Shown here: positions 6,784-13,254 of the stretch, piece after piece
Layout of the letters: each line of letters opens with the position of its first letter
How positions within the stretch are numbered: the first letter of the stretch is position 1
Assembly (NCBI GenBank): GCA_025997755.1
Contig: BNVA01000038.1
Coordinates: 1 to 13,254 of the forward strand
Length of the DNA: 13,254 bases
Direction: 5' to 3'
Origin: Spirochaetia bacterium
GTDB lineage: Bacteria; Spirochaetota; Spirochaetia; Treponematales; Breznakiellaceae
Program-made: the position numbers and the translations under genes
Notes under the pieces: model-generated
The model's input: only the letters and a program-made list of their open reading frames with translations
Told to the model about the DNA's origin: nothing
The model's database searches: none

Positions 6784-9318
6784 ATGTATTTGAAAAAGCT
6801 AATCCTCTTTTTGCCCGTTTTTTTTATTTTTTCAGGCGCGATCTTATTCGCTCAGGACGAAGAGGAATGGTATATAGGTAAACCCATCAAAGATATACGT
6901 TTTGACGGGTTAAATCATGTAAGTTTAAAAGAGCTTGAAGGTATTACAGAACCGTTTTTGGCGCAGCGTTTTACGGACGAGCTTTTTTGGGAGCTGCAAG
7001 GGAAACTCTATGCCCTTGAATTATTTGATGAGGTAAAACCAAATGCCGTTCCCGCGGATACTTTGGGCAGCGAGGTAATAATAAGATTTGAAGTTGTTGA
7101 GCGTCCTGTTGTCTCAAAAATCACTTTTAGAGGTAACAAGGGTTTGCGCAATTCGGAATTGCTTGATGTAGTTTCCTTAAAAACAAACAGCGTAGCGAAT
7201 CAATTAAAAATCAGACTGGATGAACAGGCGATCATAGATAAGTATTTACAAAAAGGTTTTCCGGACATAACCGTCCGATCCGAAATAGGCAATGTTGAAA
7301 ATTCAGCAGTAGAGGTAATTTTTCATATTTCGGAAGGCGAAAAGATAACTATAGAAGACATACGTTTTGAGGGGAATAGTATTTTTTCGGAACGTACTTT
7401 GCGCAGTCAAATTTCATTAAAGCCAAAAGGAATAATAAATGACGGCGCTTTTATGGAAACAAAACTTGTTGTAGACCGTGCCGTCTTAACTCAGTTCTAC
7501 CATGACCGCGGCTATATAACTATGGAGATCACAGACCTAATCCGTGAGATCAGAAAAGACGAAAAAGGAAATCACCTGACACTGGTATTTAGGGTAAACG
7601 AAGGTCAGTTGTGGACATTTGGCGGCGTTACTTTTGAAGGAAATCATATTTTTTCGGAAGCCCAATTACAGGCTCTTATTAAGTCAAAAACGGGTGATAT
7701 TGTAAACGCGGGCAGGCTGGAGATGGATCTTCAAGGCGTGGCAGACCTCTACTACGAAAACGGATATATTTTTAATACAATCGGACGCGAAGAGATAAAA
7801 GACACAAGCGAAAATGTAATTTCCTACCGTATACCCATAGTCGAGCGCGGGCGTGCGCATATCGAACGCATAATTGTACGCGGAAATACCAAAACAAAAG
7901 ATCATGTTATTAGGCGTGAAATACCATTGGAACCCGGGGATGTATTTTCAAAAACAAAGATAATGGACGGACTGCGCAACCTTTACAATTTGCAGTACTT
8001 TTCCGAGGTTGTACCGGATACGCCTGCCGGCAGCGCGGACAGCCTTATGGACCTTATTGTAAATGTTGAGGAACAGCACACTACCGATATTCAGGCAGGC
8101 ATTACATTTTCAGGCTCCTCCGATCCGGATGCCTTTCCTATTTCGGGACTATTGAAGTGGAGCGACAGGAATTTTTTAGGCGGCGGCAATACGCTTGGCG
8201 CGGAGCTTAACGCATCGCCCGATATTCAAAATATATCGCTGCAGTATACTCACCGCTGGATATTCGGGCTGCCCCTTTCCGGCGGATTCGATTTTACTAT
8301 ACAACACGCAAAGCGTGCTGCGGCAATGGATAATGCCGCGCCTTTTTTTGAAGGCAATGAAACATTCGCCTTTCCCGACGGTTTTTGGTCATTTGCGGAA
8401 TACGATGCCGCCGGTAAACTGCCGCCGGACGCCTATCTTATGTCTTATGAACAATGGAGCATATCGTTGGGATTTTCTACCGGCTATAGATTCCTTATAC
8501 CGCAGGGTATATTAAGCTTGGGCGGCGGTATAAGAGTGGGTGTCAAGTACAATGATTTTGATAATATCACCTATCGTCCTTTTGACCGTTCACTAAGGAC
8601 AAGGCATGGTGAATGGACACCCGCAACCGTTTTTAATTTAAGCGTTTCTCTGGATCAGAGGGATATTTATTATGATCCGAATAAGGGTTATTACTTTAGC
8701 GAACGTTTCGCAGTTTACGGAATTTTGCCGGAAGATGTAGAAATTGAGCATTACAACCGTAACGACATAAAAGCCGAGTGGTTTCATACCCTATGGAATT
8801 GGCAGGTACACGAAAAATGGGCGTTTAAAGGAGTTTTCGGCATACATACGGGATTGTCGCTTATTTTTCCGCAGCCCGGATACGGCGAAAACCCGATTAT
8901 TGAAGATGTAAATAAGTTATCAATAGACGGTATGTTTATAGGACGCGGTTGGACGGGGGAACGCCTAAACAGAGGACTTGCCCTATGGGAAAACTGGATG
9001 GAATTACGTATACCTATTGTGCCGGGTATAATAGCTCTGGATTGGTTCTTTGATATGGCGGTAAGGAGGCCAAAGCCCGGCGATATGTTTAAGGTTTTCT
9101 CAAGCGAAGGTCATAATCTACTTGAGGATATGAGGTTTAGTTTCGGCGGCGGCGTACGGTTTGCTCTGCCGCAGTTTCCGTTCCGTTTTCTGTTTGCAAA
9201 ACGCTTTCACGTTGTTGGCAATGAATTTAAGTGGGTTTCCGGCTCTATAGGCGGCGATCCCAACAATCCTGCGTTGGGCTTGGATTTTGTAATATCTTTT
9301 GCGGTATCAAGTTATTAG
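6784..9318 (+). CDS. bamA: BamA, outer-membrane protein assembly factor (Omp85 family)
   Basis: BamA inserts beta-barrel proteins into the outer membrane. The 844-aa product has a signal peptide (1-23, ending ILFA, then QDEEE; no lipobox Cys). Five POTRA domains follow: about 31-106, 109-184, 187-273, 277-353 and 357-430, each opening with an I-x-F/V-x-G-N-like strand such as ITFRGNKG, IRFEGNSI, VTFEGNHI and IIVRGNTK. A 16-strand-type barrel covers about 435-844, with the Omp85 L6 motif as GRGW at 720-723 and an aromatic C-terminus (VSSY). The length matches the family. GGAG at 6775-6778 is 5 bases before the ATG at 6784; the in-frame TTG at 6781 would leave only 2 bases, so the ATG is chosen. 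The gene is orthologous in context to T. pallidum TP0326. The long, aromatic-rich stretch at about 510-557 is probably a surface loop. It lies between tamB and skp. Confidence 0.96.
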   Translation: MYLKKLILFLPVFFIFSGAILFAQDEEEWYIGKPIKDIRFDGLNHVSLKELEGITEPFLAQRFTDELFWELQGKLYALELFDEVKPNAVPADTLGSEVIIRFEVVERPVVSKITFRGNKGLRNSELLDVVSLKTNSVANQLKIRLDEQAIIDKYLQKGFPDITVRSEIGNVENSAVEVIFHISEGEKITIEDIRFEGNSIFSERTLRSQISLKPKGIINDGAFMETKLVVDRAVLTQFYHDRGYITMEITDLIREIRKDEKGNHLTLVFRVNEGQLWTFGGVTFEGNHIFSEAQLQALIKSKTGDIVNAGRLEMDLQGVADLYYENGYIFNTIGREEIKDTSENVISYRIPIVERGRAHIERIIVRGNTKTKDHVIRREIPLEPGDVFSKTKIMDGLRNLYNLQYFSEVVPDTPAGSADSLMDLIVNVEEQHTTDIQAGITFSGSSDPDAFPISGLLKWSDRNFLGGGNTLGAELNASPDIQNISLQYTHRWIFGLPLSGGFDFTIQHAKRAAAMDNAAPFFEGNETFAFPDGFWSFAEYDAAGKLPPDAYLMSYEQWSISLGFSTGYRFLIPQGILSLGGGIRVGVKYNDFDNITYRPFDRSLRTRHGEWTPATVFNLSVSLDQRDIYYDPNKGYYFSERFAVYGILPEDVEIEHYNRNDIKAEWFHTLWNWQVHEKWAFKGVFGIHTGLSLIFPQPGYGENPIIEDVNKLSIDGMFIGRGWTGERLNRGLALWENWMELRIPIVPGIIALDWFFDMAVRRPKPGDMFKVFSSEGHNLLEDMRFSFGGGVRFALPQFPFRFLFAKRFHVVGNEFKWVSGSIGGDPNNPALGLDFVISFAVSSY

Positions 9319-9338
9319 GAGAGAAATAGGAGGGAAAA

Positions 9339-9866
9339 ATGAAAAAAACTTTTTGTTGTACAGCGTTGATTATCTTTGCCGTTTCCGGTATCTTCGCGCA
9401 GCAAATTACACGGTTTGCCGTGATTGATATGTCAAAGGTGTATACAACATTTTTTAAGGACTCAAAACCTGTCCGTGACTTTGAGGATCAAAGCGCCCGT
9501 GTCCAAGCGGAGATAGACCGTATGAATAAGGAAATTCAGGATTTAAAAATCAAACAGGTAGATGCCGAAATGAAAGGGGACACCAACCTTGCGCTAAAAT
9601 TGGAAAACGACATTTACAGAAAATCCGAGTATTTAAAAACCTATTTTACAGTAAAAACACAAGAACTACAGGATAAGAAAAAAAGATTGTCGCAGTCCTC
9701 CGATTTTTGGGATCAGATAAATACCGAGTTACGTCTTGTTGCGGAAAGCGAAGGTTATAGCATGGTTATAAACTTAAACGAAAACAAGGGCATACTCTGG
9801 TTTAGCCCCACCGTAGACATAACGGACAAGCTGATACAAAGCCTTCAAACAAAAGCCAAAAGGTAG
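9339..9866 (+). CDS. skp: Skp/OmpH-family periplasmic chaperone
   Basis: Skp is a periplasmic trimeric chaperone that holds unfolded outer-membrane proteins between the Sec exit and BamA. The 175-aa product has a signal peptide (about 1-20, cleavage after GIFA before QQ) and the family opening RFAVIDMSKVY (25-35). A long charged coiled coil (about 45-125, rich in Lys, Glu, Asp and Gln) forms the tentacle arms, and the usual closing beta segment includes AESEGYSMVINLNENKGILW (135-154). AGGAGGG at 9328-9334 sits 4 bases before the ATG. The gap to bamA is 20 bp, so the two are surely co-transcribed. It matches TP0327 of T. pallidum in context. The low sequence conservation of this family leaves slight doubt about the exact name but little about the role. 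Confidence 0.92.
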   Translation: MKKTFCCTALIIFAVSGIFAQQITRFAVIDMSKVYTTFFKDSKPVRDFEDQSARVQAEIDRMNKEIQDLKIKQVDAEMKGDTNLALKLENDIYRKSEYLKTYFTVKTQELQDKKKRLSQSSDFWDQINTELRLVAESEGYSMVINLNENKGILWFSPTVDITDKLIQSLQTKAKR

Positions 9867-9883
9867 CGGCGGCACAGCATAGC
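9860..9883 (+). repeat. Copy 2 of the short sequence shared by the ends of secF and skp
   Basis: AAGGTAGCGGCGGC (9860-9873) plus GCATAGC (9877-9883) matches the end of secF at 1902-1926. Here it covers the skp stop and the 19-bp gap to the luxS stop, in a different frame from the secF copy, so shared protein sequence does not explain the match. No clear hairpin with a T-run is present, so it is not called a terminator. Confidence 0.35.
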
Positions 9884-9885
9884 CA

Positions 9886-10362
9886 TCACGCAGGGTAGTT
9901 TAGATTTTCACTCTTTGCCTGTTTTAAAAGTTTCCGGTAGCGCTCTGCTTCCCACTTTGCCATGTTAAGGTTTTGCTCGCTGTAGTTGCCGCATTCTTCG
10001 GGTTTTGCGCCGGGTATCTCCCCTTCAAAATTGCATATCCAATCCATTAGTTCAACGATAAGCGGGCGGACTTTTTCCGAGCTAAGGTCGCCTTCAAATA
10101 TCACGTAAAAACCTGTACGGCAGCCCATGGGACCAAAGTACACTGTCCTTGCCGCCCATTCCTTGTGTGAACGCAGGAAGGTAGCGCCTAGGTGTTCAAT
10201 CGTATGAATAGTAGGCATATCCATAACCGGTTCTTTGTTGGGCTGTTTAAAGCGCATATCAAAGGTGGTTAGCACCGTGCCTCCGAATTTGTCTTTCCGT
10301 GAAACATAGAGTCCGGGCAAAAGCCTTAAATGATCAACCTGAAAGCTTGCAATTTTTTCCAT
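9886..10362 (-). CDS. luxS: LuxS, S-ribosylhomocysteine lyase (AI-2 synthesis)
   Basis: LuxS is a cytoplasmic metalloenzyme that splits S-ribosylhomocysteine into homocysteine and DPD, the precursor of the AI-2 signal. It is the second step of the activated methyl cycle after Pfs. The 158-aa product is of normal length and keeps all key residues: the metal ligands H53 and H57 with catalytic E56 in HTIEHLGAT, the catalytic Cys C81 in GPMGCRTGFY, and the third metal ligand C124 in EECGNYSEQNL. AGGAG at 10369-10373 (read on the minus strand), 6 bases before the ATG, overlaps the end of the pfs coding region; the intergenic gap is 11 bp. It is the last gene of the minus-strand cluster and converges on skp with 19 bp between stops. 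Both steps from SAH to homocysteine are therefore encoded together. Confidence 0.97.
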   Translation of the reverse strand: MEKIASFQVDHLRLLPGLYVSRKDKFGGTVLTTFDMRFKQPNKEPVMDMPTIHTIEHLGATFLRSHKEWAARTVYFGPMGCRTGFYVIFEGDLSSEKVRPLIVELMDWICNFEGEIPGAKPEECGNYSEQNLNMAKWEAERYRKLLKQAKSENLNYPA

Positions 10363-10373
10363 ACCTTTCTCCT

Positions 10374-11099
10374 TTAAGAATTTTTGATTATACGTTTTAC
10401 AATCTCAGACGAGTTCTTTGCCGCTACGGGAAGATACTCATCGAATTTTACAGGCGATTCCTCTCCGGCAAGGTCTGATAATGCCCTTATCACAATGAAG
10501 GGAACATTGAACAGGGTGCAGACTTGGGCAATAGCCGCGCCCTCCATCTCGACGGCGCGCATATCGGAAAAAATTCCTGCAACTTTTTTTATGCGCTCCG
10601 GTTCGCACATAAACACATCGCCGCTGCCGATAAGCCCTTCAACATGGTTTAAGTTTTCCGGAAGGAGTTTTTCTTTTTTTAGATCATCAATGGCTTTGCC
10701 GGCTTTTTCGATAAGAGCCTTATCCGCCGTAAATAGGGGCGGCATCCCGGGAATCTGACCCAGAGCGTGACCAAAGGCGGTTATATCAAAATCATGCTGA
10801 ACAAGGGTCTTGGACAGAACCACATCGCCGAAGTTGAGTTTTACCTTTGAGTCCGGCAGATTGATGCCGCCGGCGCAGCCTGTGTTTATTATGAATTCAG
10901 GTTTTAGTCTGTTTATAAGCAGAGCGCAGCCTACGGCGGCATTTACCTTGCCTATGCCGCAGCGTAACAAAACTATTTCTTTATTTTCAAGTTTACCGCA
11001 AATAAAATCAAAACTGCCTATTTTTTCTGTTTTAACATCTTTCATCAAAGAGCGAAGTATGGTTACTTCTTCTTCCATTGCCCCTATTATGCCAATCAT
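10374..11099 (-). CDS. mtnN: Pfs/MtnN, 5'-methylthioadenosine/S-adenosylhomocysteine nucleosidase
   Basis: This cytoplasmic enzyme removes adenine from S-adenosylhomocysteine and 5'-methylthioadenosine. It relieves product inhibition of methyltransferases and supplies S-ribosylhomocysteine to LuxS. The 241-aa product begins MIGIIGAMEEEV, with E11 matching the catalytic Glu12 of the E. coli enzyme. It contains NTGCAGG (72-78), the substrate-binding AVEMEGAA (182-189) with M185 and E186, and the catalytic Asp D209 in IRALSDLAG. The frame is open upstream to a TTG at 11117, but the AGGAG at 11105-11109 lies inside that extension, 5 bases before the ATG at 11099, which therefore is the start. The loop after HDFDITAFGHALGQIPGMP is typical of bacterial MTAN. 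It follows the upstream zinc-motif gene by 21 bp and precedes luxS by 11 bp. Confidence 0.96.
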   Translation of the reverse strand: MIGIIGAMEEEVTILRSLMKDVKTEKIGSFDFICGKLENKEIVLLRCGIGKVNAAVGCALLINRLKPEFIINTGCAGGINLPDSKVKLNFGDVVLSKTLVQHDFDITAFGHALGQIPGMPPLFTADKALIEKAGKAIDDLKKEKLLPENLNHVEGLIGSGDVFMCEPERIKKVAGIFSDMRAVEMEGAAIAQVCTLFNVPFIVIRALSDLAGEESPVKFDEYLPVAAKNSSEIVKRIIKNS

Positions 11100-11120
11100 A
11101 AAAACTCCTAAATTCAAAAC

Positions 11121-11606
11121 TCAAGTGATCGAAAAATGATCCGCAATATCATCGCGCCATTCCGCATGTTTTTCATTATCCTCTATTTCAATAATTTTTT
11201 TAATAGTAAAATTGCGGTTATTTTCAAAATGAACGACACCGAATCTTCCGCCGCCTATGTACGTAACGTTATCCCCTTTTTCAAGATGTTCCGAGGCTAA
11301 AACACGTTCACGTATACAATCAAAGTGCAGGGTTTCCCCCGTATTTTTGTCGTGTATAGCCTGAGCAAGCTCCTTGATCGGCTTATTGCAGGCGGGACAA
11401 ATAGGTTCCGGAATCGGTGTGCCGGATTGTTTTACAGGAATCCACTTGGGACGTGATTTTAAATGTTGAAAATTCTTATCGTTATGGAATTGTATATTTT
11501 TTTTAATATCGCTTTCACTTTTATTATTTGCGCCATTGTCGCGTTCTTTTTGCCGCCAATTTTTTTTGTGCCGGTTATTACCGCCCCTCCCATTGCCGTT
11601 CGTCAT
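11121..11606 (-). CDS. Unknown protein with C-x2-C...H-x2-C zinc-type motif and disordered basic N-terminus
   Basis: I cannot name this 161-aa protein. The first 55 or so residues are low-complexity and strongly polar (Asn, Gly, Arg and Lys, beginning MTNGNGRGGNNRHKKNWRQK), probably disordered and able to bind nucleic acid. A compact part follows with C70-P-A-C73 and H94-F-D-C97, a spacing that would hold one metal ion, then a YIGGGRFGVVHF strand pair (117-127) and a charged helical end. The chosen ATG at 11606 has a G-rich AGGGGGG at 11612-11618, 5 bases upstream; an extension to 11639 would skip it. It overlaps the end of the 63-aa gene by 29 bp and precedes pfs by 21 bp, so it belongs to the same transcript. 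An RNA- or ribosome-related role is a guess from the composition; no catalytic motif is seen. Confidence 0.8.
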   Translation of the reverse strand: MTNGNGRGGNNRHKKNWRQKERDNGANNKSESDIKKNIQFHNDKNFQHLKSRPKWIPVKQSGTPIPEPICPACNKPIKELAQAIHDKNTGETLHFDCIRERVLASEHLEKGDNVTYIGGGRFGVVHFENNRNFTIKKIIEIEDNEKHAEWRDDIADHFSIT

Positions 11607-11769
11607 ACGCTCCCCCCTGAGGGATACCCAAAATTTCATTACTCAAAACCTGAGCAATGCGGAGCATAGCTCCGTAAAGATAGTCTTCATTATTTATCTT
11701 TTCTTTAAGTTCCGCAACCCGAAGCGGGTCTGTGGTTTTTCTCCTGCGCTCTGCCTGAATACCTATCAT
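11578..11769 (-). CDS. 63-aa unknown protein translationally coupled to yraN
   Basis: I do not recognise this small protein. It is 63 aa, begins MIGIQAERRRKTTDPLRVAE, has a likely helix over about 17-47 with alternating charged and hydrophobic residues (ELKEKINNEDYLYGAMLRIA), and ends in a polar tail. There is no signal peptide or membrane span. Three points support a real gene. Its ATG overlaps the yraN stop as ATGA (11766-11769). A GGAG at 11775-11778 stands 5 bases upstream, inside yraN. The composition is balanced, unlike a shadow frame. Its last 29 bp overlap the start of the next gene. The place between yraN and the zinc-motif gene suggests co-regulation, but gives no function. Confidence 0.72.
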   Translation of the reverse strand: MIGIQAERRRKTTDPLRVAELKEKINNEDYLYGAMLRIAQVLSNEILGIPQGGAYDERQWEGR

Positions 11770-12155
11770 ACACTCTCCGTAAATGCCGCCGTTATATGCT
11801 TTATAGTATCAATCCCAATAAACAAAACATCAAAACGTACGGACGCCTCACTATATTCTCGATGTTTTAAGAGAAAAAACTTAGCAGTTTCTATGATCCT
11901 CTGCTGTTTTTTTTTGCTTATCGAGTATTCAAGATTTTCTATAGAAAAAGCCGACCATGCCTTAACTTCGATAAACACGATGGTCGAGCCGTCAATAGCC
12001 ACTATATCAACTTCTCCGGCTTTTGAGCGGAAATTACGGGTGATTACCTTTAAACCTGCTTCCTCAATATGATAGACCGCACGATCTTCCCCCTGTTTCC
12101 CAAGAGAATTTTTATTATTCTCCTGCGATTTTTTCTTTTTCGATGGGGGATTCAA
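11766..12155 (-). CDS. yraN: YraN/UPF0102-family protein, endonuclease-like fold
   Basis: UPF0102 proteins have a Holliday-junction-resolvase-like, PD-(D/E)xK-type fold and are assumed to act on DNA, but their task is not settled. The 129-aa product shows the family order: LGKQGEDRA (18-26), GLKVITRNFRSKAGEVDIVA (34-53) with E48 and D50, and IVFIEVKAW (59-67) with E63 and K65. Together these form the expected active-site set E, D, E-x-K. The basic N-terminus (MNPPSKKKKS) precedes the domain. The start is TTG at 12155, with GGAG at 12162-12165, 6 bases upstream; there is no ATG before the LGKQGED motif. The 5' end overlaps the HD-GYP gene by 41 bp and the 3' end overlaps the 63-aa gene by 4 bp, so it is translated as part of a tight operon. 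Confidence 0.93.
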   Translation of the reverse strand: MNPPSKKKKSQENNKNSLGKQGEDRAVYHIEEAGLKVITRNFRSKAGEVDIVAIDGSTIVFIEVKAWSAFSIENLEYSISKKKQQRIIETAKFFLLKHREYSEASVRFDVLFIGIDTIKHITAAFTESV

Positions 12156-13245
12156 TTTTTACTCCATTTGCGGATGTTTCCAGAATTTTATTTTTACCGT
12201 CCGGCGTTTGTTCATCTAAAAGCTGAACTATGGGATAACGGGGATCGGCGGGGTTTACATCAACAACCTGAGCTTTTTTCTTGTTTGAAAGCATAACGAA
12301 CTGCCCTATGGGATAGATAGAAAGCGAAAAAACAAGTGCCCGCACCACGGTATCGTCGTACTGTTTACCTTCGTTGCGCAAAAGGTCTGTAATGCCCGCA
12401 TAACCCTCCCTTGCCTCTTTATGGGGGCGTTTTGATGTTATGGCTTCGTAAGAGCAGGCAACGGCTATTATTTTGCCGTAAAGACTAATCCGCTCGCCGG
12501 AGAGACTGCGCGGGTAGCCTGTTCCGTTTTCCCTCTCGTGGTGCTCATAAGCCGCCGCACTTACCGTCATTGGAAAATCAAACGCTTTTAATATCTCAAA
12601 ACCTAATGCCGGATGAAGCAGTATAGTCTCGCGGTTCCGATCCGAAAGCTCGCCTTTATTCAAATAAACACTGGCGGGGAGCCGTACCATTCCTATTTCA
12701 TGCAGAAGCGCCGCAACCCCAAGTTCAATCAGCCTGTAAGGCGGCAGTTTTAAATAATTACCGATGATTATCGACAAAATTGTTGATTTTGCCGCATGGG
12801 CGGCAAGAAAATTTTCATCACCAACAGGACCTACATTGTGCTGTATTTGCAGTAAAAAACGGCGGTTCTCTTTTACCTCATCGCAGACATCTTTGATTTT
12901 TTCCGCAACCATGTCAAAAGTGATACGGTTTTTCATAGCGGCGCGGGCAAAAATGTCGGCGGTAAATTTTTGAAAACCGGCAAAGAAACTCTCCGCAGAT
13001 TTTAGTTTTTCCGTGTCGTTTAACGCGGAAAGATCGTCTTTTTTGATTGCCGGTTTTACCGTCTTATAACTTTCCTGCGGCACCCCCTCACTTAAAACCG
13101 AAGTTACCTGCCAATTTTTTAAGATGTCTAAAAGCTCCTTTGTAACCGGAATTTCCGGCGAGGTAAAAACAAAACCCGAATCAATAAAGACAGGCTCGGT
13201 AAAAAAGTAATTTAAAGGAATTGTTTCAACCGCATAGTTAATCAT
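12115..13245 (-). CDS. HD-GYP-type protein with altered metal-site residues
   Basis: HD-GYP domains usually hydrolyse cyclic di-GMP. This 376-aa cytoplasmic protein has an N-terminal region (1-130) somewhat like the domain that precedes many HD-GYP modules. The HD-GYP domain covers about 145-320, and a short C-terminal part contains VVDVNPADPRYPIVQLL (327-343). Visible motifs are H150 (first His), LLHEIGM (180-186, usually LLHDIGK), LLHPALGFEIL (209-219), YEHHERENGTGYP (233-245, with H235, H236 and the GYP triad) and AVACSYEAITSKRP (261-274, usually AVADxYDAxTSxRP). The usual HD Asp is therefore Glu183, the Lys is Met186 and the later metal Asp is Cys264, so catalysis is doubtful and a c-di-GMP receptor role is possible. 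The ATG at 13245 is 9 bases from the window edge without a clear ribosome binding site, so a start further upstream cannot be excluded. It is the first visible gene of the minus-strand operon. Confidence 0.88.
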   Translation of the reverse strand: MINYAVETIPLNYFFTEPVFIDSGFVFTSPEIPVTKELLDILKNWQVTSVLSEGVPQESYKTVKPAIKKDDLSALNDTEKLKSAESFFAGFQKFTADIFARAAMKNRITFDMVAEKIKDVCDEVKENRRFLLQIQHNVGPVGDENFLAAHAAKSTILSIIIGNYLKLPPYRLIELGVAALLHEIGMVRLPASVYLNKGELSDRNRETILLHPALGFEILKAFDFPMTVSAAAYEHHERENGTGYPRSLSGERISLYGKIIAVACSYEAITSKRPHKEAREGYAGITDLLRNEGKQYDDTVVRALVFSLSIYPIGQFVMLSNKKKAQVVDVNPADPRYPIVQLLDEQTPDGKNKILETSANGVKIESPIEKEKIAGE

Positions 13246-13254
13246 ACCACTTAA

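Noticed and set aside
9867..9885. Bidirectional terminator between skp and luxS
   Set aside because: The 19-bp gap has no inverted repeat with a T-run.
10384..12072. Several plus-strand open frames across the minus-strand operon
   Set aside because: They run antisense to genes with clear family motifs (pfs, yraN) and show no motifs or ribosome binding sites of their own.
1..13254. CRISPR array, tRNA or rRNA genes, insertion sequence, prophage or defence genes
   Set aside because: No regularly spaced repeats, cloverleaf sequences, transposase motifs or related genes were seen on either strand.

Overview
The window most likely comes from a spirochaete of the genus Treponema or a close relative. 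The evidence is a tamB-bamA-skp run in the same order as T. pallidum TP0325-TP0327, an outer-membrane assembly machine in a moderate-GC genome with TTG as well as ATG starts, and conserved but unnamed small proteins. The genus rests on protein resemblance recalled from memory, not on a search. There are no transposases, integrases, tRNAs, rRNAs or CRISPR arrays, so this looks like ordinary chromosomal backbone.

Left part (1-2266). The 3' end of secD runs off the left edge and overlaps secF by one base; together they form the SecDF export motor of the inner membrane. Facing secF, and ending 10 bp from it, is a 74-codon minus-strand gene for a small single-pass membrane protein with a basic Pro/Lys-rich tail. 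About 105 bp of divergent promoter region follows.

Middle (2267-9866, plus strand). tamB (1467 aa), bamA (844 aa, five POTRA domains and a barrel) and skp/ompH (175 aa) form an outer-membrane protein assembly module. bamA has its own likely promoter in the 113-bp gap after tamB, next to a short 10-bp tandem repeat. skp follows bamA by 20 bp with a strong ribosome binding site. Functionally this continues from SecDF: export across the inner membrane, chaperoning in the periplasm, then insertion into the outer membrane.

Right part (9886-13245, minus strand). Six genes are packed head to tail with overlaps of 41, 4 and 29 bp and gaps of 21 and 11 bp, and so look like one operon read from right to left: an HD-GYP-type protein with altered metal-site residues, a YraN/UPF0102 nuclease-fold protein, a 63-aa unknown, a 161-aa unknown with a C-x2-C...H-x2-C zinc-type motif and a disordered basic N-terminus, the SAH/MTA nucleosidase Pfs, and LuxS. 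The last two make the AI-2 precursor and recycle S-adenosylhomocysteine.

The most interesting points are the joining of a degenerate c-di-GMP-type HD-GYP protein with the AI-2 synthesis pair in one apparent operon, and the two coupled unknown proteins between them. The window has no gene-free stretch longer than about 115 bp.
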